Shown: positions 44,352 through 54,085 of the stretch, piece after piece | How positions within the stretch are numbered: position 1 is the first letter of the stretch | Layout of the letters: each line of letters opens with the position of its first letter | Assembly: GCF_012396585.1 (NCBI RefSeq) | Contig: NZ_JAAXPR010000002.1 | Span: 142,732-206,731 of the forward strand | Direction of reading: 5' to 3' | Origin: Streptococcus ovuberis | GTDB lineage: Bacteria; Bacillota; Bacilli; Lactobacillales; Streptococcaceae | Length of the DNA: 64,000 bases | Notes under the pieces: generated by a model | What the model saw: only the letters and a program-made list of their open reading frames with translations | What the model was told of the DNA's origin: nothing | The model's database searches: none | Program-made: the position numbers and the translations under genes

Positions 44352-44383
44352 TGTCATAAGAACCATCTGACATTTGTCATAAG
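44352..44383 (-). promoter_or_regulatory. candidate operator of the two-component regulator
   Basis: TGTCATAAG occurs twice (44352-44360 and 44375-44383), 23 bp apart, and the second copy forms the dyad TGACA-TT-TGTCA (44368-44379). It lies about 70-100 bp before the first gene of the reverse-strand ABC operon, a usual place for autoregulation by a NarL-type regulator. Confidence 0.45.
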
Positions 44384-44737
44384 CTTAATGTAAAAGATTC
44401 AGCAGCCCCAGATGATGCAAAGTATTAGGGAGACGTATAGCGCCTAATTTTGTCGGCTGATGCGAGGAAGTGGTGGCACAAGCCACTCCTTCTCGCAACC
44501 GTGTTTGGATACTGCTATACTCTCTTCTGACCGCTTGAGCCAAAAAGCTTGGTGATGAGCATTATGAGCGGAGGACTATATTGTTTTTAACAAAACAGCA
44601 GCTTCAACGCCCCTGTTCATGTGGCTGTTGCTTGCACAATTGCTACTTCGCATCGTGCTGACCATCATCATGGCACGGCGAGTGGCAAAAATTGCTAAAT
44701 GATAACAAATTAAAGAGGAGATGTTAGGAAACGAGGA

Positions 44738-44766
44738 CTACTCAGCTGATGAAATCAGCTGAGTAG
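44738..44766. repeat. perfect 13-bp hairpin
   Basis: CTACTCAGCTGAT-GAA-ATCAGCTGAGTAG with no T-run on either side. Similar CTGAT..ATCAG pairs occur in the dispersed repeat at 48353-48673, so this may be a remnant of the same element. Confidence 0.6.
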
Positions 44767-44971
44767 AGGGTTGAGTTGTTGTGAAACCAAGAGTTACCGT
44801 TTTTAAGGCTTGTATGTTTTGAAGTACTCAATCACTGTGCTTTATGCCATGAACGATAAAAAATGGAGAGATAATATCCTTTTGCTCCAGTCCCAACCCA
44901 AACCTTAGCAATAGGCTGGTAAGAGGAACTCTTTTTAACTTATTGGGTTTTATCCCGCTTTCCAAATATAT

Positions 44972-45030
44972 AGTAAAAAAATGAATGATAAATAGTTTTT
45001 GTAACTAAGTGTTATCATTCATTTTTTACT
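44972..45030 (-). terminator. terminator of the TetR gene
   Basis: A stem of about 19 bp (AGTAAAAAAATGAATGATAA with TTATCATTCATTTTTTACT, one bulge) and a 20-base loop. On the reverse strand it ends in seven T's. It starts within the last codon of the TetR gene. Confidence 0.8.
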
Positions 45031-45667
45031 ACTGGACTTTTTCTATTAGACTGCAGAGAGTTTGACTAAAAAATTGTCGAGCCTCAAGGAAGGGTAAGTC
45101 GCCAAATGGTTTGAGTTTAGCCATGATTTGGCGCTGATCATCTGGAATATGACTATATTGGTAGCAAGTCGTCATTAGAAGATTGTATTGAGTCATAAAG
45201 AGCCGAATACTGGCTTCTGAAGCCTGAGGGAATTGTTGGGAAATTAGGTGATAGATAGTTTTGAAAAAAGGAAGGGTGTCTTTTTTGAACTGATAGGTGA
45301 AGTCATAACCAAGTTTGGCTTCCAATGCAGAAGCATGTAGGGAGAGCAACTTGATGAAGAGGGGGCTGTCAAAAGAACAGTCGACTAGGCTTTGGCAAAA
45401 CTGCTCTTGAGACACGCGGTGTGGGAGTGCTTCTTGTAGTCGTTGCTCACAAGCAAGGTACTCCTCTTTTAGTAAGGCTAAAAAGAGCTCTTCTTTTGAG
45501 CGAAAGTAGTGGTAGACAGCTGGCCTAGAGAGTTCAAGATCCTTGGCAATGGCCACTAAAGTCAAATCAGCATAGTCTGTCGTTAAAAATAGTTCTTTTG
45601 CCCGCTCTAAAATTAACTGCTTTCTATCGTCGATTTCCTGAGGGGTGCGTGCGCGTTTTTGTCCCAT
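45029..45667 (-). CDS. TetR-family transcriptional regulator
   Basis: A 212-aa repressor. The N-terminal helix-turn-helix is complete (LTLVAIAKDLELSRPAVYHYFRSKEEL pattern, residues 36-62). The ligand-binding part is not assignable. It is divergent from the flavin oxidoreductase gene, and two palindromes lie in the shared 131-bp spacer, so it very likely represses that gene and itself. Confidence 0.93.
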   Translation of the reverse strand: MGQKRARTPQEIDDRKQLILERAKELFLTTDYADLTLVAIAKDLELSRPAVYHYFRSKEELFLALLKEEYLACEQRLQEALPHRVSQEQFCQSLVDCSFDSPLFIKLLSLHASALEAKLGYDFTYQFKKDTLPFFKTIYHLISQQFPQASEASIRLFMTQYNLLMTTCYQYSHIPDDQRQIMAKLKPFGDLPFLEARQFFSQTLCSLIEKVQ

Positions 45668-45708
45668 AGTGCCTCCTTTTCATCTATCATACTTTTTTAA
45701 AATTAATT

Positions 45709-45769
45709 TGTCAATATTGTTGACAGCTTGTCTGTTATGTGATATAGTAAGATTGTTGACACAGTGTCA
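45709..45769 (+). promoter_or_regulatory. promoter with two TetR-type operators
   Basis: TTGACA (45720-45725), a 17-bp spacer and TATAGT (45743-45748) form a near-consensus promoter for the oxidoreductase gene. TGTCAA-N5-TTGACA (45709-45725) covers the -35, and TGACAC-A-GTGTCA (45757-45769) covers the start site. Both dyads share the TGACA half-site, as expected for binding by the divergent TetR protein. Confidence 0.75.
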
Positions 45770-45798
45770 GTAAAAAGAGTGATAAAGGAGTCAAACAG

Positions 45799-46887
45799 AT
45801 GAAAAAAGGACGACTAAACCTACGGAATGCCTATGTGATGGCACCGATGACCACTTGGTCTAGCGATGACGACTATAGCGTATCAGAACAAGAGCTGGCA
45901 TACTATGCTGCTAGGAGCAAGGAAGTGGGTATGGTCATTACAGGATGTGCCCATATTTCTGAGAATGGCATTGGTTTTACGAATGAAATCGGTGTTTACG
46001 ATGACCGTTTTATCCCACGATTAGCTCAATTAGCCGAAAAAATAAAGGCAGGTGGTGCGGTTGCTGTATTACAGATTAATCATGCAGGAAACAAGGCTTT
46101 ACCGAGTTTGACGGACAATATCATGAGTGCCAGTCCTGTGACAACAGAAGCGACAGCTTTCGCTCCTTCCTTGACACCGCGTGAAATGAGCGAGTCAGAC
46201 ATTCAGAGGACGATTGCCGAATATGGTCAGGCGGCACGTCGGGCAATTATGGCGGGATTTGATGGGATTGAACTTCATGGAGCGCATGGCTTTTTGCTTC
46301 AAAATTTCTTATCCCCTCATTTTAATCAGAGGAAAGACCAGTGGGGCGGCACTCTCGATAATCGTTTACGATTTCCCTTAACTGTGGTTGCAGAAGTTCA
46401 GCGTGTTATCGCTAAAGAAGCAACTCGCCCCTTTGTTCTAGGGTACCGTCTGTCGCCAGATGAACCATTAGCAACTGGTCTGAGAGTGGAGGAAACGCTT
46501 GAATTAGCAGAGCATCTTGTTAAGCAAGGTGTTGATTACCTTCACTTGTCCTTGGCGAAAGCGAGTCAATCACGACCCAAGGATAGCGATAAGACCTACA
46601 CTCGTTTATTTTCAGATGTGATAGCTGGTCGTGTCTCTCTGATGGTAGCAGGAGGCATCGTTAACGAACGTACGGTGCAAGACGTTAAGGCGGAGGGAGC
46701 GGATTTGATGGCTATTGGACATGGATTGATCACTGATTTAAACTGGGTAAGTAAGATTGAACGTGTCGAAGAACCCCAACAGACCTTGTCACCTAAGCGG
46801 ATCGCAGAGCTGCAATTGCCAGATAAGTTATGGCACCAACTTAAGGCTTCAGGTAACTGGTTTGTCATTGAGGACGCAGACAAGTAA
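45799..46887 (+). CDS. old yellow enzyme-family NADH:flavin oxidoreductase
   Basis: A 362-aa FMN enzyme of the OYE/YqjM type, reducing activated double bonds or 2-enoyl compounds. It shows VMAPMTTW at the start, the INHAGNKALP segment, and the family motif GFDGIELHGAHGFLLQNFLSP near residue 150 (shown here as GIELHGAHGFLLQNFLSP), with RLSPDEP further on. There is no C-terminal iron-sulfur domain, so it is the single-domain form. It is controlled by the divergent TetR gene, probably in response to an electrophile. Confidence 0.92.
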   Translation: MKKGRLNLRNAYVMAPMTTWSSDDDYSVSEQELAYYAARSKEVGMVITGCAHISENGIGFTNEIGVYDDRFIPRLAQLAEKIKAGGAVAVLQINHAGNKALPSLTDNIMSASPVTTEATAFAPSLTPREMSESDIQRTIAEYGQAARRAIMAGFDGIELHGAHGFLLQNFLSPHFNQRKDQWGGTLDNRLRFPLTVVAEVQRVIAKEATRPFVLGYRLSPDEPLATGLRVEETLELAEHLVKQGVDYLHLSLAKASQSRPKDSDKTYTRLFSDVIAGRVSLMVAGGIVNERTVQDVKAEGADLMAIGHGLITDLNWVSKIERVEEPQQTLSPKRIAELQLPDKLWHQLKASGNWFVIEDADK

Positions 46888-46940
46888 AGTGATGAAATTT
46901 ATTGTATTCTAGTTAAGAAATAAGACTTAAAGGAGACACC

Positions 46941-47906
46941 ATGAAACTAGGATTACTCGGCACAGGCATGATTGTTAAGGAGGTCTTGCCTGTTTTAAGG
47001 ACGATTGAGGGCATTGAGCTTGGGGGGATTTTGTCCACGCCACGCAGTCTTGTGACTGCTCAGGAGCTGGCTGGCCAGTATGGGATACCGCTTGCGACCA
47101 GCGACTACGAGGAGCTCTTGACCAGCTCTGCCATTGACACCATCTACATCGGCACGCCCAATCATACCCACTACGACTATGCCCGTCAGGCACTTCTGGC
47201 AGGCAAGCACGTCATCTGCGAGAAGCCTTTTACCCTGCGTGCGCACGAGTTGGAGGATTTGGTGGCCATAGCTGAGCAGCGCAAGCTCTTTCTGCTAGAA
47301 GCCATTACCAACCAATATCTGGGGAATTTTCAGTACATGAAAGACCAGCTCGCCCAGCTGGGGGACATCAAAATCGTGACCTGCAACTACTCCCAGTATA
47401 GCTCTCGCTACGATGCCTTTAAGCGAGGGGAAATTGCCCCAGCTTTCAACCCAGAGATGGGTGGCGGGGCTCTTCGTGACCTCAATATCTACAACATTCA
47501 TCTGGTCGTGGGGCTTTTTGGCAAGCCTCTGTCATCCACCTATCTGCCAAATATGGAGCGGGGTGTGGACACGTCAGGTATTTTGACCATGGATTACGGG
47601 CAGTTCAAGGCAGTCTGTATCGGGTCAAAAGACAGCTCAGCGGTCATCAGCTCCACCATCCAGGGCGACAAAGGCTCTCTCGTGGTCAATGGAGCAACCA
47701 ACGCCATGCCCTCAGTCACCCTAACCCTCAATGGCCAGGATAGCCAGACCAGCGACCAGAACAGTCCACATCACCGTATGTATGCCGAGTTTGTGGCTTT
47801 TGAAGAGATGATGCGTACAGGAGATACCACCGCAGCCAAGTCTTCCCTCGACCATAGCCGAGCCGTGATGGCAGTCTTGGAGATGGCGACGACTACGAAC
47901 GGTTAG
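46941..47906 (+). CDS. Gfo/Idh/MocA-family oxidoreductase
   Basis: A 321-aa NAD(P)-dependent oxidoreductase. Rossmann motif GLLGTGMIVKE (residues 3-13), IYIGTPNHTHY near residue 70, CEKPF near residue 93, and the conserved GGGALRDLNIYNI near residue 175 are all intact. The substrate is unknown. The pseudogene at 37995 is a decayed paralogue. Higher GC than its neighbours in the first half suggests a different history from the AT-rich flanks. Confidence 0.9.
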   Translation: MKLGLLGTGMIVKEVLPVLRTIEGIELGGILSTPRSLVTAQELAGQYGIPLATSDYEELLTSSAIDTIYIGTPNHTHYDYARQALLAGKHVICEKPFTLRAHELEDLVAIAEQRKLFLLEAITNQYLGNFQYMKDQLAQLGDIKIVTCNYSQYSSRYDAFKRGEIAPAFNPEMGGGALRDLNIYNIHLVVGLFGKPLSSTYLPNMERGVDTSGILTMDYGQFKAVCIGSKDSSAVISSTIQGDKGSLVVNGATNAMPSVTLTLNGQDSQTSDQNSPHHRMYAEFVAFEEMMRTGDTTAAKSSLDHSRAVMAVLEMATTTNG

Positions 47907-47988
47907 TCATTCTTGACCTCTTTTTACTTGAACTTTTTATCACAAAGGCGTAAGATAAAGCCATCCATTAACGAAAGAGGTGTTTATC

Positions 47989-48318
47989 ATGGTAGATACA
48001 CAAGTGATTCGAGACGCTTTGCGCCTCTTGGAAGACCTACAAAGTCAGTTTGCCACAACGGCACCAAATTCTTACGATGACCGTCGTATGCGCGACTTGC
48101 TGGATGAGGTACTAGCTGTTGTCCGCAAAAGCAAAACAGCAGATAACAAGGTTCTGATTGCTCTTGAGCGTTTTCATAAGAGTTTTTCGGTTTCAGTTGG
48201 GCTAGGGGCGGCAGAGCTGACTCAACCAGCTAAGAAAGCTTGGCGAGCCTACGATGCCTTTCACATGGATCAGGTACAAGGCAATCTCCACCTTTACGGT
48301 ATCGGGATTGGTATCTAG
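47989..48318 (+). CDS. small helical protein of unknown function, 109 aa
   Basis: All-helical appearance with no membrane segment: VIRDALRLLEDLQSQF, RRMRDLLDEVLAVVRK, and KKAWRAYDAFHMD. The size and helical layout recall bacteriocin immunity proteins, but I see no signature that would prove it. I start at ATG 47989 (GAAAGAGG upstream) rather than GTG 47980. No bacteriocin gene lies beside it. Confidence 0.65.
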   Translation: MVDTQVIRDALRLLEDLQSQFATTAPNSYDDRRMRDLLDEVLAVVRKSKTADNKVLIALERFHKSFSVSVGLGAAELTQPAKKAWRAYDAFHMDQVQGNLHLYGIGIGI

Positions 48319-48319
48319 C

Positions 48320-48348
48320 TTAACAGTTTCACTATTTTATGGTATAAT
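48320..48348 (+). promoter_or_regulatory. strong promoter before the dispersed repeat and glmU
   Basis: TTAACA (48320-48325), a 17-bp spacer and TATAAT (48343-48348). Transcription would begin at about 48355, right at the first base of the repeat, 347 bases before glmU. Confidence 0.7.
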
Positions 48349-48352
48349 GCAA

Positions 48353-48673
48353 GAGGCTGGGGCAAAAGTCCTAGTTTCTGCATTTTTTTATTATAACGAA
48401 CTAAACAAAACGCAGTGGTTGGGAGTAACTCTCACTGGCTTTGCCAGTTTTAGAGTTGCCCTGCACCGTTCATTAGGCGCTTTAGCGCCAATGAACTACT
48501 GCTAGAGGGCTCTCATACGCTGATTTTATCAGCTTTTACAGCCCTGCCGAATGAGGGAAATGTCTTTCCCGAATTTCCAACTTCAAACAGTCACTTTCCT
48601 GACTGTTTGAGCTGTGCGGAGGTGGGACGACGAAATCGAATTCTTGCGAATGACCAATTTCTGTCCCACTCTC
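48353..48673. repeat. structured dispersed repeat upstream of glmU
   Basis: Begins GAGGCTGGGGCAAAAGTCC and ends in TTTCTGTCCCACTCTC. It contains a chain of inverted repeats: CTGGGGC/GTCCTAG, CATTAGGCGC/GCGCCAATG, AAACAGTCA/TGACTGTTT, and GTGGGAC (48622-48628) with GTCCCAC (48663-48669). The GAGGCTGGGGCAAAAG and GTGGGACGACGAAATCG pieces are familiar from many intergenic sites in S. suis and related streptococci (from memory). It has no coding capacity. It forms either a long glmU leader or a separate small RNA. Confidence 0.7.
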
Positions 48674-48692
48674 TAATTTTATACAGAATTGA

Positions 48693-50081
<1,389 letters not shown>

Positions 50082-50258
50082 AGCGCAGAACCCTAATAGC
50101 TGAAGGGAAAGTTGTCATTTTCTAGAAAGAAGAAAGTGATGTGCGAAGCTTGTTGAGTTAGCGAAGTCCGTTTCTAAGGAATTGCTTGGGGAAACGGAGA
50201 CAGAGCATGCTTAAGGGAAGGGGCTTGGTTATGCGCCCTAACCGCAAAGGAGACATAA

Positions 50259-50837
50259 ATGGAATTTGAAGAAAAAACGATTCGTCGTGAGACCATTTTT
50301 GAAGGCAAGATTTTAACGGTCGCTGTGGATGATGTCGAGTTGCCAAATGGTCTTGGCCAGGCCAAGCGCGAGCTGATCTTCCATAAAGGGGCCGTCTGTG
50401 TCCTTGCAATAACACCTGAAGATAAGATTATTTTGGTCAAGCAATACCGTAAGGCTATTGAACGCCTCAGTTTGGAAATTCCTGCCGGGAAACTAGAAGT
50501 CGGTGAAGCAGGGAGTGAGGCAGCAGCGGCTCTTAGGGAATTGGAGGAAGAAACCGGTTATACGGCAGAAGGGTTGGAGTTGCTCTATGATTTTTACTCT
50601 GCCATCGGTTTTTGTGATGAGCGCTTACGTTTGTATGTCGCTAAGGGGTTAACGAAGGTTGAAAATCCGAGAGAAAAAGATGCCGATGAAACGATAGAAC
50701 TCCTTTATTTGACCTTGGATGAGGCTAAGCAAGCGATTTTAACGGGTGAAATCGTCGATGCTAAGACCATCATTGCCATACAATATTTTGAACTAATGAG
50801 AGGAAATGGCCATGCGAAAGCCCTTGCTGACAGATGA
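50259..50837 (+). CDS. ADP-ribose pyrophosphatase, Nudix family
   Basis: Hydrolyses ADP-ribose or similar nucleotide sugars. The 192-aa protein holds a full Nudix box (G-x5-E-x7-REL-x-EE-x-G) in GKLEVGEAGSEAAAALREL and the following EEETGY, near residues 76-98. The N-terminal beta domain matches NudF-type enzymes. CAAAGGAG precedes the ATG. The 177-base gap behind glmU holds a short inverted repeat (CCGTTTC/GAAACGG). It overlaps macP. Confidence 0.93.
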   Translation: MEFEEKTIRRETIFEGKILTVAVDDVELPNGLGQAKRELIFHKGAVCVLAITPEDKIILVKQYRKAIERLSLEIPAGKLEVGEAGSEAAAALRELEEETGYTAEGLELLYDFYSAIGFCDERLRLYVAKGLTKVENPREKDADETIELLYLTLDEAKQAILTGEIVDAKTIIAIQYFELMRGNGHAKALADR

Positions 50838-51117
50838 TATTCTAGCTCAAGCAGGTTACGATGACCAGCTAAAGGACACGTATTTGGATCAACAAGCCAC
50901 TAAAGAGATTCATTTCGATCGCCGAGATTTTGAAGAATTTGAACATAGGGATGAGCCAGAAAGCCTGACGAGCCGGATCGAGGTTATTCCCAGTATTATT
51001 AAAAGTCGGCGGATTGAGAATGAAAAGCGTAGTGTTTTCCAGAGTAAGTTGAACCAGATTTTGGCAATTCTCCTGATTTTAGGGCTTGCCTTGGTCTTAG
51101 CCATTATTTACCTATAA
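50812..51117 (+). CDS. macP: PBP2a cofactor MacP
   Basis: A 101-aa membrane protein that in pneumococcus activates the bifunctional penicillin-binding protein PBP2a and is phosphorylated by StkP. The cytoplasmic N-terminal part starts MRKPLLTDDILAQA, and a single membrane helix lies at the C terminus (LAILLILGLALVLAIIYL). I chose ATG 50812 over 50806; both lie in the nudix gene. Its position between the nudix gene and mtnN is diagnostic. Confidence 0.85.
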   Translation: MRKPLLTDDILAQAGYDDQLKDTYLDQQATKEIHFDRRDFEEFEHRDEPESLTSRIEVIPSIIKSRRIENEKRSVFQSKLNQILAILLILGLALVLAIIYL

Positions 51118-51128
51118 GGAGAAGTCAG

Positions 51129-51821
51129 ATGAAGATCGGAATTATCGCAGCCATGCCAGAGGAGCTCAAGGCTCTGTTGGAGGTCTTGCAGGATGGGCAA
51201 AAACACTTAAATCTTGGCAAAGTCTACCACACAGGCTATATCGGTCGCCATGAAGTTGTTCTGGTTGAGAGTGGGATTGGGAAGGTCATGTCAGCCATGA
51301 GTGTGGCTGTTTTGGTAGATTATTATAAGGTTGATGCGCTGATCAATACAGGGTCTGCAGGAGCAGTCGCTCAAGGACTAGCTGTTGGTGACTTGGTGGT
51401 AGCGGATCAATTGGTATATCATGATGTCGATGTAACGGCTTTTGGCTATGCTTATGGGCAAATGGCTAGCCAGCCTCTTTACTATGAGACGAGTGCTTAC
51501 CTAGTTGCCGAAATGCGCAAGCTTCTGGCGGAGTTTGCCATTCCAAGTCATATCGGACTGATTGCGACGGGCGATAGTTTTGTGGCTAGTCAGGATAAGA
51601 TTGATCAAATTAAAGCCTATTTTCCAGAGGTGCTAGCTGTTGAAATGGAAGGGGCGGCCATAGCCCAAGCGGCTCATGCTACTGGCAAACCCTGCTTAGT
51701 GGTGCGAGCGATGAGCGACACCGCCAATCATGATGCTAATGTGAGTTTTGATGCCTTCATTGTGCAGGCGGGTCGACAATCTGCAGAAGTCCTCATCGCC
51801 TTGCTACATCGTCTGATTTGA
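51129..51821 (+). CDS. mtnN: 5'-methylthioadenosine/S-adenosylhomocysteine nucleosidase
   Basis: Cleaves MTA and SAH to adenine and the thioribose, feeding the activated methyl cycle and the LuxS substrate. The 230-aa protein shows IIAAMPEEL at the start, NTGSAGAV near residue 77, ATGDSFVAS near residue 150, AVEMEGAA near residue 173 with the catalytic glutamates, and the catalytic aspartate in MSDTAN. AAGGAG precedes the ATG. Also called pfs. Confidence 0.95.
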   Translation: MKIGIIAAMPEELKALLEVLQDGQKHLNLGKVYHTGYIGRHEVVLVESGIGKVMSAMSVAVLVDYYKVDALINTGSAGAVAQGLAVGDLVVADQLVYHDVDVTAFGYAYGQMASQPLYYETSAYLVAEMRKLLAEFAIPSHIGLIATGDSFVASQDKIDQIKAYFPEVLAVEMEGAAIAQAAHATGKPCLVVRAMSDTANHDANVSFDAFIVQAGRQSAEVLIALLHRLI

Positions 51822-51840
51822 TTAAAAATAGGAGAATGGC

Positions 51841-52803
51841 ATGCGCCTACAGATTTTGAAAATCGTTGGAGCAACAGGGTTGGCTGTCGCTTTAGCTCAC
51901 TATTTAGGCCTAGACAATGCAAGCTCAGCTGGAATTATTGCCATGCTGAGCGTTTTAGATACGCGTAAGTCATCCTTAAGAATCGCTTGGCAGCGTCTCA
52001 TGTCAACCGTGGTTGCCTTGGTTCTTGGTGTGCTAAGTTTCTCTATACTTGGTTTTCAACTGTCAGCCTTTTTGCTTTATCTGACAGCTTTTGTCGCCTT
52101 TGCCTATCGTTTTGATTTTAAGCCAGCTATTGCTCCTTGTTCGGTTTTAGTTACGCATCTTTGGCTGTCAAGAGACCTTAGTCTGCCATTTTTGGGAAAT
52201 GAAGCGCTACTCATGATGCTGGGAACAGGGATGGCTATCTTACTTCACACTTATATGCCTTCTCGGCAAGAGAGCATTATTGCAGCGCGGTCAAACATCG
52301 AATCCCAACTAAAAGAACAGCTCTTGCTCCTGTCAGCCCTCCTTCGTCAGGAGCAAGAGGTAACGAGAAATCGATTGGAAGATTTAGAGGCTTTGATTGC
52401 TGAGTCTAAGAAGACGGTTTATCAAGAACGGGATAATCAGCTCTTCAGCCAAACGGATTATGACCTGCATTATTTAGACATGCGCCAAGATCAAGTGCAA
52501 CTCTTGAACATCATGTCTCATAACTTGGAGTCCTGTCACCTAGCCACAATAGAAGCGAAACTCCTAGCCAGTCTTTTTGAATTGACGGCAGACCAACTCA
52601 GCGAGTCTAATCCTGCGACCTACCTCTTGCAAGATATCGAAGCGATGCTAAAGCAGTTCAGAGAACGTGATCTCCCTAAAACTAGAGAGGAATTTGAAAC
52701 TAGAGCTATTCTCTTTCAACTTTTAACAGACCTCACACGCTTCATCCAACTGAAGATAGATTTTTATCAAGAGTATCAAGGAAAGAGGGAGATGTTTGCC
52801 TGA
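51841..52803 (+). CDS. aromatic acid exporter family (ArAE_1/FUSC-like) protein
   Basis: A 320-aa membrane protein. Four to six hydrophobic helices fill residues 5-140 (starting LQILKIVGATGLAVALAHYL), and a cytoplasmic helical domain with long coiled stretches follows (150-320). The DTRKSSLRIAWQRL loop after the second helix is the family signature. The exported compound is unknown. It may be the last gene of the glmU transcript. Confidence 0.85.
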   Translation: MRLQILKIVGATGLAVALAHYLGLDNASSAGIIAMLSVLDTRKSSLRIAWQRLMSTVVALVLGVLSFSILGFQLSAFLLYLTAFVAFAYRFDFKPAIAPCSVLVTHLWLSRDLSLPFLGNEALLMMLGTGMAILLHTYMPSRQESIIAARSNIESQLKEQLLLLSALLRQEQEVTRNRLEDLEALIAESKKTVYQERDNQLFSQTDYDLHYLDMRQDQVQLLNIMSHNLESCHLATIEAKLLASLFELTADQLSESNPATYLLQDIEAMLKQFRERDLPKTREEFETRAILFQLLTDLTRFIQLKIDFYQEYQGKREMFA

Positions 52804-53130
52804 TCATCTCATCGGTTTCAAAAAAGACAGGAGGACTCAATCTTTCATAGGTTTGTCATTTTCTGAGTTTGTCCGAAGTGGGATGTCTGTCAACTGTCAG
52901 GATTTCAACAGTCCGAGATAGGCCGTTCCAATTAGAGACTTGAAATGAGGCAGTGAGGCTAAGGACTTTTTTCGATATTCTCCTCCTTATTTAAATCCCA
53001 GCTCTATAAAGGTCTTTTCAAAGATGGGGGTGTTGTCTCACTTAAACAGATAATCATTCGATAACCACCCATTAAACCAGATTTTGATTGTTGGTTAGTG
53101 CCAGTAACACGCAAACCGAGAAAAAAGGAA
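52804..53130. other. gene-free region
   Basis: No gene, promoter or repeat that I can support in these 327 bases. Confidence 0.5.
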
Positions 53131-53177
53131 AACACCTAAAAGGAAATTGTCGTAAACTTCCTTTTAGGCGTTTTTTA
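53131..53177 (+). terminator. intrinsic terminator
   Basis: A stem of about 15 bp (AACACCTAAAAGGAA with TTCCTTTTAGGCGTT, one mismatch), an 11-base loop region, then TTTTTT. It probably ends the transcript from the mtnN region and may also serve the convergent DUF1129 gene. Confidence 0.75.
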
Positions 53178-53244
53178 TGCACTCTGGCTTAAATGTGTGG
53201 TGAGCAAATTCTTTCTCGTCAACTGTTTGAAAATGGACGCTCTC

Positions 53245-53901
53245 TTAATCCCTGCTTGTGATTGGGCTCTTCACATTGTACTTTTGCTTGAGGAGGTATT
53301 TGCCACCAAATCCAATGGCACCAATTAAAAGATTGGCCCAGCCAGGCAAAATTGGGTTGAGGCTGGCTGGAAGAAAAGCACTGAGACCGAAAATCAGGAA
53401 GACACCAAACATGATCAAGGCTAGAATCAACCAAGTTTTGAGGCCACTTGGTCGCTCGCTACGTGGCTTTCTCAGATGGCGGTAAACCAAATGGTACATG
53501 GCATACATCATAGCCCCTGTTGCGGCACTGAGCACAAAGAGACTGGTCACACCATAAGTCTGGGCTTGGTTTCTAGAAAAACTCAAAATCCCCATCATGA
53601 CTGCCATGATTCCCAAAATGAATAGGCTAGCATCCAACCACATGAGCCAAGGATTTTCATTTTGAGGAGGATTAGCTGCTGCTTCTTGGGCTTGAATGAT
53701 TAGGTTATCAACCCAAGCTGTCGGAGCACCAAAGAGCTGACGCGCCGTAATGCCTTTTGATTGGTTTTCCATAATAGTCGGCAGAATGGTTGAGAGGGTC
53801 TCCTTGATTTCGCTATCTGATTTGCCGTTTTTGATCAGATGGTTGGTGGCGATGTGGATAAATTCCTGATTTTTTTTAGTGAGTTGTTCGAGTTGTGACA
53901 T
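53245..53901 (-). CDS. DUF1129-family membrane protein
   Basis: A 218-aa protein. The N-terminal soluble part (SQLEQLTKKNQEFIHIATN, then GITARQLFGAP) is the DUF1129 signature, followed by four hydrophobic segments. Function unknown. In pneumococcus a DUF1129 gene also precedes corA and uvrA. AAAGGAC lies before its ATG. Confidence 0.88.
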   Translation of the reverse strand: MSQLEQLTKKNQEFIHIATNHLIKNGKSDSEIKETLSTILPTIMENQSKGITARQLFGAPTAWVDNLIIQAQEAAANPPQNENPWLMWLDASLFILGIMAVMMGILSFSRNQAQTYGVTSLFVLSAATGAMMYAMYHLVYRHLRKPRSERPSGLKTWLILALIMFGVFLIFGLSAFLPASLNPILPGWANLLIGAIGFGGKYLLKQKYNVKSPITSRD

Positions 53902-54085
53902 GATTGTCCTTTCTAAGGAACTAATTTTTTGGATCGAGGGGGCTAATCACCCTAGTGCTAGAAACATTGCAAGAATACCTGTGGATTGATGACATTTTAG
54001 CCAGTAACAGAAGCCTTCTATCTAAAGAGACAGCGATAAGGCGGTGACAATGGTCAAAGACTATCTACAGGCTATCAATTTTCCA

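Larger units (their letters stand above)
44284..44971. other. gene-free region upstream of the ABC operon
   Basis: Nearly 700 bases without an intact gene. It holds the candidate operator at 44352-44383, an imperfect hairpin near 44464-44500 (GCGAGGAAGTGG with CCACTCCTTCTCGC), a 28-codon hydrophobic relic (WLLLAQLLLRIVLTIIMARR, 44618-44702) and the perfect hairpin at 44738-44766. It looks like scarred intergenic DNA. Confidence 0.5.

Noticed and set aside
50082..50258. Short open stretch (ELAKSVSKELLGETETEHA) between glmU and the nudix gene
   Set aside because: About 27 codons without a start or ribosome site; may be a relic but cannot be told from chance.
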